From assembly GCA_019459455.1 (NCBI GenBank), contig JAIBEX010000009.1:310001-374000 (forward strand): a stretch of DNA of 64,000 bases, in the 5' to 3' direction. Both the position numbers and the translations under genes were made by a program. Positions within the stretch are counted from its first letter, which is position 1, and each line of letters starts with the position of its first letter. The stretch comes from Weeksellaceae bacterium. Lineage in GTDB: Bacteria; Bacteroidota; Bacteroidia; Flavobacteriales; Weeksellaceae. Below the pieces are notes generated by a model. That model saw nothing but the letters and a program-made list of their open reading frames with translations. It was not told where the DNA came from and ran no database searches. Positions 6,742-13,330 of this stretch are shown here, piece by piece.

Positions 6742-8793
6742 ATGGAAGTTCCCAAAGCAAAGAAAACAGAGAAAATCCTTGAAATGCATGGCGACCGACG
6801 GGTTGACCCCTATTTTTGGATGAACGAAAGAGAAAATCCTGAAGTGACTGAGTATCTGCTTGCTGAAAATGCTTACACCGATTTCGTAATGAAGGATACC
6901 CAAATGCTGCAGGAGGAACTGTTTGAGGAGATGAAAGCCCGTTACAAGAAAGACGATGAATCCATTCCTTATTTTTTCAATGAATACTGGTATATTGTAC
7001 GGTACGAAAAAGGTAAGGAATATCCTATATTCTGCCGAAAGCATCTTACGTTGGAAAGTGCCGAGGAAATTATGTTTGATGTGAATGTCCTGGCGGAAGA
7101 CCACCCCTTTTTCGATATGGGAAGTGCTTCAGTCAGTCCCGACAATCAACTTGCGGCATTCTCCACAGATACCGTGGGGCGCAGGATTTACACCATTCAG
7201 TTCAAGAACCTGAAGACAGAGGAAATCCTTGCCGATAAGATAGAAAACACCACCGGAAAAGCCGTTTGGGCAAAAGATAACCAACATGTTTTTTACACCA
7301 GGAAAGATGAGAATCTGCGGGCATTCCAGGTTTTGCGTCACCGTTTGGGAAGTGACTGCACGGAAGATGTGGTGGTTTATCACGAGACCGATGATGCCTT
7401 TGATGTCAATGTTTTCAAGACCAAATCTCTGCAGTACATCTTCATTGTCAGTTCTAGCACCATTTCCGATGAACACCGTTTCATCCCTTCTGATGACGTT
7501 TTTGCGGACTGGAAGATCCTGCAGCCAAGGGTTGAGGATCTGGAGTATTCGGTGGAACATTATGAAGATGATTTTTACATCATTACGAATGCCAACGATG
7601 CCACTAACTTTAAACTGGTGAAAACTCCGGTGAACAATCCGGGTATGAAAAACTGGAAAGACATCGTTCCGCACCGGAAGGATGTTTTACTGGAAGGTTT
7701 CGAGATTTTCAGTCACTACCTGGTTCTGGAGGAAAGAAAAGAGGGCTTGTTGCAACTTAAAATCATTGACCAGCAGAACAATGAATCACATTATCTAACC
7801 TTCTCCGATCCTACCTATACCGCCTATATCGGGCTCAACCTGGAGTTTAACACCCAAAAGCTCTGTTACGGATATACTTCGATGACGCAGCCTACCGCTT
7901 CCTACGAATATGATATGAAAGAAAGGACCACCAAACTTTTGAAACAGCAGGAAGTGTTGGGAGGAAAATTCAGGCCGGAAAATTATATTTCCGAAAGAAT
8001 CTGGGCACCTTCCCGCGATGGCAAAAACAGGATTCCCATTTCGTTGGTTTATCATAAGGACACCAAAAAAAATCCTGAAAACCCACTCCTTTTGTATGGT
8101 TACGGAAGTTATGGACATACCGTTGACGCCAGTTTTTCCAATGTCCGTTTATCCCTACTGGACCGTGGCTTCGTTTACGCGATCGCGCATGTCCGCGGTG
8201 GAGAATATTTGGGCAGGGAATGGTATGAGGACGGGAAAATGCTCTCCAAGAAGAACACTTTTTTTGATTTTATTGATGCGGCGAAGTACCTCATCTCTGC
8301 GCAATACACATCAGAGAAACACCTGTATGCGATGGGCGGTTCGGCCGGCGGACTCCTGATGGGAGCAATCATCAATTATGAACCCAAGCTTTTCCATGGA
8401 GTCGTAGCGCAGGTACCTTTTGTGGATGTGGTAACCACCATGCTGGACGAAAGCATTCCCCTGACTACAGGAGAATATGACGAATGGGGAAATCCGAACA
8501 ACAGGAAGTACTATGATTATATTAAGTCCTACTCGCCTTATGACAATGTGGAGGTAAAGGATTATCCGCATCTTTTAATTACGACGGGACTGCATGATTC
8601 GCAGGTTCAGTACTGGGAGCCCGCAAAATGGACCGCAAAACTCCGCGAACTGAAAACCGACGACAACATCCTGATCTTCAAGACCGATATGAGTTCCGGG
8701 CATGGTGGTGCGAGTGGCAGATTTGAGAGCCTGAAGGAGGATGCGCTTGAATATGCGTTTTTACTAAAACTGGAAAAAAAGAGCAATGACTAA
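6742..8793 (+). CDS. ptrB: Oligopeptidase B (prolyl oligopeptidase family S9A)
   Basis: A 683-residue serine peptidase that cuts short peptides after basic residues. It has an N-terminal beta-propeller (about residues 70-400), which limits access to small substrates, and a C-terminal alpha/beta-hydrolase domain. The catalytic triad is visible as Ser534 in GGSAGG, Asp619 in GLHDSQVQYWEP and His654 in SSGHGGASG, within two residues of the E. coli positions as I recall them. The start is the ATG at 6742; an upstream in-frame TTG belongs to the -7 box. No signal peptide is seen, so it is cytoplasmic. The last 8 bases overlap the next gene. Confidence 0.93.
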   Translation: MEVPKAKKTEKILEMHGDRRVDPYFWMNERENPEVTEYLLAENAYTDFVMKDTQMLQEELFEEMKARYKKDDESIPYFFNEYWYIVRYEKGKEYPIFCRKHLTLESAEEIMFDVNVLAEDHPFFDMGSASVSPDNQLAAFSTDTVGRRIYTIQFKNLKTEEILADKIENTTGKAVWAKDNQHVFYTRKDENLRAFQVLRHRLGSDCTEDVVVYHETDDAFDVNVFKTKSLQYIFIVSSSTISDEHRFIPSDDVFADWKILQPRVEDLEYSVEHYEDDFYIITNANDATNFKLVKTPVNNPGMKNWKDIVPHRKDVLLEGFEIFSHYLVLEERKEGLLQLKIIDQQNNESHYLTFSDPTYTAYIGLNLEFNTQKLCYGYTSMTQPTASYEYDMKERTTKLLKQQEVLGGKFRPENYISERIWAPSRDGKNRIPISLVYHKDTKKNPENPLLLYGYGSYGHTVDASFSNVRLSLLDRGFVYAIAHVRGGEYLGREWYEDGKMLSKKNTFFDFIDAAKYLISAQYTSEKHLYAMGGSAGGLLMGAIINYEPKLFHGVVAQVPFVDVVTTMLDESIPLTTGEYDEWGNPNNRKYYDYIKSYSPYDNVEVKDYPHLLITTGLHDSQVQYWEPAKWTAKLRELKTDDNILIFKTDMSSGHGGASGRFESLKEDALEYAFLLKLEKKSND

Positions 8794-9136
8794 TATTACT
8801 GAAGGAGAACTGTGGACAAAAGTTGAAGAATTTTTCGTGAAGAATTTCGATACCGAAAAACACCCGTCCATTGATTCCATTCTGTTTTTGATCGGTGTAC
8901 AGGAACTGGGCAGCGGTCAGCAGAAATACACCAAGGACGACAAACTGAATATCCTGCACATTGCGGTATGCAGACTCCTTGAACCGTTCGGTTACTATAA
9001 GTTCTCCCATTATGACGACGATGGCTTCCCGCATTTTGATGAACTGGAACCCCTGCCTGAACTGAAACCGAATGAACAGCAGATCCTCATGAAAAAGGCA
9101 ATCATTCAGTACTTCATGGACGAAGAACTGTTTTAG
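8786..9136 (+). CDS. Small conserved-looking hypothetical protein, coupled to ptrB
   Basis: A 116-residue soluble, acidic protein whose start overlaps the ptrB stop by 8 bases, which implies translational coupling. It is largely helical, with a central FGYYKFSHYDDDGFPHF segment and no signal peptide, membrane helix or enzyme motif that I recognise. Codon use resembles its neighbours. The overlap suggests co-expression with oligopeptidase B, but a functional link is only inferred. Confidence 0.7.
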   Translation: MTNITEGELWTKVEEFFVKNFDTEKHPSIDSILFLIGVQELGSGQQKYTKDDKLNILHIAVCRLLEPFGYYKFSHYDDDGFPHFDELEPLPELKPNEQQILMKKAIIQYFMDEELF

Positions 9137-9171
9137 AATAAGGTTGGTGCTTTCAGTACCGAACAGTAATG

Positions 9172-9663
9172 TTATGATTTACCCAAAATATCTTTGAGGT
9201 TATTGAGGGCCATCTTAAAACCTTCCTCAAATCCCATGTCAAGCAGTTCGGTCATGTCTCTGGCTGACCTGAAATGCAAATTCACCGTCAGTTTTGTTCC
9301 TTCCTCTACTCCCGTAAATCCAATGAGCCAGTCCACAACTGGTTTGTCTGTATTGGGATTCCCGTGTTCATCAGAAAAATAATCTGACCAGGCGATGCTT
9401 CTGTGAAACATGATTTCATTATACTTCGCTCCTGCATACTGTCTCTGACCTTCGGGACCCACCATTGCATAACTCCACACCCCTCCTTCATTAAAATCCA
9501 ATTTAGCAGTCTCACATCTCCAGGGTTTCGGTGCCCACCACCGGTCAATAAGCTCCTCTTTTGAGAAATAATTCCAAACGGTAGTGACGTCTGCGGGAAA
9601 AACCTTCATCACAAATACGGAAGCAGAATTTTCATCCTTGTTAAAAACGGTGTCGGCGTGCAT
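9172..9663 (-). CDS. SRPBCC/AHSA1-family ligand-binding protein
   Basis: A 163-residue single-domain START-like protein. The motif VFPADVTTVWNYFSKEELIDRWW and the later W-rich strands with a C-terminal helix (GFEEGFKMALNNLKDIL) are typical of the AHSA1 branch of the SRPBCC fold. Bacterial members bind unknown hydrophobic ligands or take part in stress responses; the ligand cannot be read here. The ATG at 9663 is used: the alternative TTG at 9681 lies inside the -7 box at 9679-9686. A lone gene with its own promoter, facing ptrB and its partner. Confidence 0.82.
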   Translation of the reverse strand: MHADTVFNKDENSASVFVMKVFPADVTTVWNYFSKEELIDRWWAPKPWRCETAKLDFNEGGVWSYAMVGPEGQRQYAGAKYNEIMFHRSIAWSDYFSDEHGNPNTDKPVVDWLIGFTGVEEGTKLTVNLHFRSARDMTELLDMGFEEGFKMALNNLKDILGKS

Positions 9664-9678
9664 AGCAGTAATTTTAAT

Positions 9679-9686
9679 CAAATTTA
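9679..9686 (-). promoter_or_regulatory. Predicted -7 box (TAAATTTG) of the SRPBCC gene
   Basis: Minus-strand TAAATTTG, 15 bases before the chosen ATG. It decides the start because the competing TTG codon is part of the box. Confidence 0.5.
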
Positions 9687-9849
9687 CAATATCCTAAATT
9701 AAGGAAAAATTACTTAACAAACCTTATGCAATTCACAATAAATAGTTAAAATACACGTTTTTAAGAAATATTTATTATTTTTTGAGAGACATTTTTATAT
9801 TTACATTGTTAAAATCACTAATTTTAACACCTGAAATTTAAACAGGTTA

Positions 9850-11400
9850 ATGAACAATAAATTTATTCCCATCATCTCTGTATTTATGACGATTTCACTC
9901 ATTGTTTTCGTCGCACTGCAGTTTTACTGGCTCAAAAGTTATTACGAGGCGCTGGAACAGGATTTTTCCAATAAAGTGCATGCTGCGCTGGAGTCTTCAT
10001 CCAAAAAGATGACCGATATTGAGGTGGAAAAGTATTACGCGCAATACAAAAACCTGAACAAAGATGTGATTGGTGCCGGGAAACAACCGTCGCTTACTGC
10101 CATACAACAGGTGGAAGATTCGGCGAGTAAGCGAACCATCACCTACTCTAAAAATATTATTGAAAATAAAGATTTTCCGATTTCGTTAAAAGGCGACAGC
10201 CTTAAGGTAACAACAATGTATACCGATGAAGCACTCATCAAAATAAAGCGAGATTCATCATCTCCGGAACTCCTGACGGCAGATTTAAACCGTTCCATAC
10301 AAAGCGGGGAATATACCCTGAAGGAATTTGCGAAACTGAATGCAAACAATTTGCCGATAAACAGACGGGTAGACCCAAAAATTCTGGACTCGGTAGTCTC
10401 AAAGGAACTCAGAATGAAAGGGATCGATACAAAATTCGGATATGGAATACTGGACAGCAAGAACAACCTGACCGGTGTGGCAAACGACATCTTTAAAGAC
10501 GAGAAAAATGCTGACAGCTATACCTACCCCATTTTTTCGGACAACAGGGACCGCACGCTGTACAGTTTGTCGCTTATATTTCCGAGAAAAGGCTATTCAT
10601 TGGCAAAGAACAACCTGCCCATGCTGCTTGGAACGCTTATGTCGCTTCTTACCATTCTGGGAATCTACATCATCTCCATCAACTATATGATGAGGCAAAA
10701 GAAAATTGCGGAGGTAAAGACAGACTTCATCAACAACATGTCGCATGAATTCAAAACACCACTGGCGACAATTTCGGTAGCGACTGACTCGCTGGCGAAT
10801 GACAAGATTGCGACGAATCCGGAAAAAGTAAAATATTACTCCCAGCTTATCAAGCAGGAAAACCTGCGGATGAAAAAGCAGGTGGAAAATGTCCTGAACA
10901 TGAGCAAACTGGAACGCAACGAAGTCCAACTTTTCCTGAAAGAGACGAACTTGAGGAACCTCATTAAGGAAATAACCGAAAGTTTCGGCTTGATCATATC
11001 CCAAAGAAACGGAACGCTGACCCAGGAGTTCACCGCCGACCGTTACATTTTAAGAATTGATGAATTCCATATATCAAATGCACTGATTAACCTATTGGAT
11101 AATGCCAACAAATACTCCCCGGACACACCGGAAATTTTTGTGAAAACCAAGAACGAAGGCAGCTGGTACGTCATTGAGATCTCCGATAAAGGAATTGGAT
11201 TGGATGTAGATAACAACAAGAGGATTTTCGATAAATTCTTTCGCGAAGAAACTGGAAACATCCATAATGTTAAAGGGCAGGGTCTAGGCTTGTCTTATGT
11301 GAAAAAGATCATAGAACTTCACAAAGGGCTGGTCCTGGTGGAATCAGAAAAAGGGAAGGGAAGTACTTTTACAATCAAACTTCCAATGACACAGGCTTAG
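9850..11400 (+). CDS. Membrane sensor histidine kinase (RprX-like)
   Basis: A 516-residue two-component sensor. Helix 1 covers about residues 6-28 and helix 2 about 256-280, bracketing a roughly 225-residue periplasmic sensor region with no recognised domain. The HisKA dimerisation domain carries the phospho-acceptor His299 in NNMSHEFKTP. The ATPase domain shows the N-box (NALINLLDNANKYS), the G1 box DKGIGL and the G2 box GQGLGLSY. The layout resembles the Bacteroides RprX sensor. It is 31 bases upstream of its response regulator. The signal is unknown; the next genes downstream are metal-related, which is suggestive only. Confidence 0.92.
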   Translation: MNNKFIPIISVFMTISLIVFVALQFYWLKSYYEALEQDFSNKVHAALESSSKKMTDIEVEKYYAQYKNLNKDVIGAGKQPSLTAIQQVEDSASKRTITYSKNIIENKDFPISLKGDSLKVTTMYTDEALIKIKRDSSSPELLTADLNRSIQSGEYTLKEFAKLNANNLPINRRVDPKILDSVVSKELRMKGIDTKFGYGILDSKNNLTGVANDIFKDEKNADSYTYPIFSDNRDRTLYSLSLIFPRKGYSLAKNNLPMLLGTLMSLLTILGIYIISINYMMRQKKIAEVKTDFINNMSHEFKTPLATISVATDSLANDKIATNPEKVKYYSQLIKQENLRMKKQVENVLNMSKLERNEVQLFLKETNLRNLIKEITESFGLIISQRNGTLTQEFTADRYILRIDEFHISNALINLLDNANKYSPDTPEIFVKTKNEGSWYVIEISDKGIGLDVDNNKRIFDKFFREETGNIHNVKGQGLGLSYVKKIIELHKGLVLVESEKGKGSTFTIKLPMTQA

Positions 11401-11431
11401 AATTAAAAATAACAATTAATAAATTAATAAA

Positions 11432-12118
11432 ATGAGTAACAGGATCCTATTAGTAGAAGATGACCAAAGTTTTGGTGCAGTTCTGAAGGACTATCTAACC
11501 ATCAATAATTTTGAAGTGACACTTGCCACCGACGGTGAGCAGGGTTTAAAGGAATTTACTGAAAACGAGTTTGACATCTGCATCTTTGATGTGATGATGC
11601 CTAAGAAAGACGGATTCTCACTTGCCGAAGACGTTAAAAAAATAGACAAGAATACCCCAATCATATTTCTGACCGCCAAAAATCTCAGAGAAGATATCCT
11701 GAAAGGCTACCAGTTGGGAGCCGATGATTATATAACGAAACCTTTTGATACCGAACTCCTGCTCTATAAAATTAAGGCCATTCTCCAGCGGAGTGCTACG
11801 ATCGAAAATGATGAGCAGGAACAGTTCAAGATAAGCAATATATTCTTTGATTCCATGCTTCGCCAGCTAAGGGTTGGAGAACATGAATACAAACTCTCTC
11901 CTAAGGAAAATGAGTTGCTGAAGCTGCTTTGCCTCCACCGAAACGATTTCATGCCGCGCGACCTGGCTTTAAGAAAGATCTGGAAAAAGGAGAATTACTT
12001 TACGGCGCGGAGTATGGACGTATATATTGCAAAACTCCGTAAGCTGCTAAAAGACGATGAAGGTTTGGAAATCATCAATGTACATGGCGAAGGTTTCAGA
12101 CTGCTGGTTAAAAACTAA
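11432..12118 (+). CDS. OmpR-family response regulator (RprY-like)
   Basis: A 228-residue regulator with an N-terminal receiver domain and a C-terminal winged-helix DNA-binding domain. The acidic pair Asp10/Asp11, phospho-acceptor Asp53 in IFDVMMPKKDG, Thr81 and Lys103 (YITKPF) are all present, so phosphorylation should be normal. The wHTH part from about residue 130 has the KLSPKENELLKLL entry, the RSMDVYIAKLRKLL recognition helix and the GEGFRL wing. Paired with the kinase just upstream and followed by a terminator. Confidence 0.93.
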   Translation: MSNRILLVEDDQSFGAVLKDYLTINNFEVTLATDGEQGLKEFTENEFDICIFDVMMPKKDGFSLAEDVKKIDKNTPIIFLTAKNLREDILKGYQLGADDYITKPFDTELLLYKIKAILQRSATIENDEQEQFKISNIFFDSMLRQLRVGEHEYKLSPKENELLKLLCLHRNDFMPRDLALRKIWKKENYFTARSMDVYIAKLRKLLKDDEGLEIINVHGEGFRLLVKN

Positions 12119-12131
12119 ATCCACCATATAA

Positions 12132-12171
12132 AAAAATAGCAGATTCATTTCATTTGAATTTGCTATTTTTG
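12132..12171 (+). terminator. Terminator hairpin whose 3' arm contains the next gene's -7 box
   Basis: A 15-base stem, 12132-12146 with 12156-12170 (one mismatch), and a nine-base loop follow the response regulator. The 3' arm ends in TATTTTTG (12164-12171), a full -7 box match placed 21 bases before the lipoprotein ATG. Stop signal and start signal therefore share the same bases. Confidence 0.7.
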
Positions 12172-12192
12172 CTCCTATATATAATTTATCCT

Positions 12193-12873
12193 ATGAAACT
12201 TAGAACACTTTTTATAATCACAGCCGTCTTCGCATTAAGTTCGTGCAAAAAGGAAGAAAAGGCTACTTATCTTAAGGATGCCGATACTGCAACTCCTGCA
12301 ACGGCCAACTCTGTCGAAGCAGCTAAAAACAACGCTGCGGGAATGTTATTGCCTTCACCACAGAATCCAGCAAACCCTGTAATGCCCGGTCAGATGACCC
12401 CAGGACAACCTATGGCAGCCGGTCAGAAGACTGCGCCCGGAATGAACCCAGCTCACGGACAGCCCGGCCACCGGTGTGATATTGCAGTAGGTGCTCCACT
12501 CAATTCACCGGCAAAAGGAGCTTCTTCTGCTCCTCAGCAGATCAAGGTTGACCCTTCATCCGTAAAAAAAGATCCGGCCGCGTATAATGTTCCTGAAAAG
12601 GTAAAAACAGCACCGGGCATGAACCCGCCGCACGGAGAACCCGGTCACCGTTGCGACATCTCAGTTGGTGCGCCGCTCAACAGTCCTGCTAAAAGTACCT
12701 CAAGCGCACCTGCTCCTGTAAAGGCACAAAATGCGTCTATAGTTCCTGATCCTGCCGCATATAACGTGCAAAACAGACCGGCAGTATCCACAGCAAGCAC
12801 CGCAGGACTTAATCCGGCACACGGCCAGCCTGGTCACCGCTGCGATTTAGCAGTTGGCGCCCCTTTAAAATAA
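12193..12873 (+). CDS. Lipoprotein with three His/Cys-containing repeats (putative metal binder)
   Basis: A 226-residue predicted lipoprotein: signal peptide ending in LSSC, with the lipidated Cys at residue 18. The mature protein is a low-complexity Ala/Pro/Lys/Ser chain holding three near-identical 21-residue blocks at residues 83-103, 142-162 and 205-225. Each contains NP-x-HG-x-PGHRCD and ends in VGAPL. Apart from the lipidated residue these blocks hold the only cysteines of the protein, with two histidines and an aspartate each, which looks like repeated metal or heme ligation; this is inference. The start is the ATG at 12193. It opens a rightward cluster with a Cys-rich protein and an HMA-TonB receptor. 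I know no characterised family for it. Confidence 0.85.
   Translation: MKLRTLFIITAVFALSSCKKEEKATYLKDADTATPATANSVEAAKNNAAGMLLPSPQNPANPVMPGQMTPGQPMAAGQKTAPGMNPAHGQPGHRCDIAVGAPLNSPAKGASSAPQQIKVDPSSVKKDPAAYNVPEKVKTAPGMNPPHGEPGHRCDISVGAPLNSPAKSTSSAPAPVKAQNASIVPDPAAYNVQNRPAVSTASTAGLNPAHGQPGHRCDLAVGAPLK
12439..12867 (+). repeat. Three in-frame coding repeats (21-residue NPxHGxPGHRCD blocks)
   Basis: Copies at 12439-12501, 12616-12678 and 12805-12867, spaced 177 and 189 bases start to start. Residues are nearly invariant but synonymous bases differ, which points to selection on the protein rather than a recent duplication. Confidence 0.85.
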
Positions 12874-12880
12874 ATTTTTG

Positions 12881-12888
12881 TATTTTTG
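12881..12888 (+). promoter_or_regulatory. Predicted -7 box (TATTTTTG) before the Cys-rich gene
   Basis: A full TAnnTTTG match only 8 bases before the ATG, leaving almost no leader. It would allow the Cys-rich protein and receptor to be transcribed separately from the lipoprotein. Confidence 0.45.
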
Positions 12889-12896
12889 CACCGTAA

Positions 12897-13262
12897 ATGG
12901 CAAGGAGAATTCAAATATTACTGATTGTCTTTTGTTTGGGAGTCTTCATAATTCCCAAACAGAACTTCTTTGCCCAAACACTTCAGCAATCCTGCTGTGA
13001 TAAAAAAGATACAAAAGACTGCTGCACGCCAGAAAAAGAGGACAAGCAGCCCTGCCACGAAAACGAGAAAAATTCGTGCGGTGACGACTGTAACAGCTGC
13101 GAGTCATGCACGGCATCAACTGTTTTTACAGGCAGCACCGTTGTAGAAAAAATAACTGAAACACCAGATTTCAGGTCTCCTAAAAGTGCAAACTTCAGTT
13201 ATGTAGCTCCGGGTTTCTCAGACCCCAATGCCAGAATCTGGCAACCTCCTAAAATAGGTTAA
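12897..13262 (+). CDS. Small exported Cys-rich protein (putative metal-binding)
   Basis: A 121-residue protein with an N-terminal signal peptide (about residues 1-27, ending FFAQ). The segment from residue 33 to 71 carries nine cysteines, in two CC pairs and several CxxC-type spacings, plus one His and many acidic and lysine residues. The C-terminus ends in ARIWQPPKIG, a tail I have seen on small flavobacterial proteins encoded next to metal-related TonB receptors. It starts 23 bases after the repeat lipoprotein and precedes the receptor by 68 bases. A soft-metal chaperone or scavenger in the periplasm is plausible but not proven. Confidence 0.8.
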   Translation: MARRIQILLIVFCLGVFIIPKQNFFAQTLQQSCCDKKDTKDCCTPEKEDKQPCHENEKNSCGDDCNSCESCTASTVFTGSTVVEKITETPDFRSPKSANFSYVAPGFSDPNARIWQPPKIG

Positions 13263-13330
13263 TTTATTATTTGCAGCCACAGGTCCGTTCCTTTGGCTCT
13301 CATTTTAATCAAATTAATTTATTTTATACA

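Noticed and set aside
9721-9849. AT-rich stretch before the histidine kinase as a possible replication or attachment site
   Set aside because: No iterated boxes, no tRNA and no flanking repeats; it is an ordinary AT-rich promoter region.
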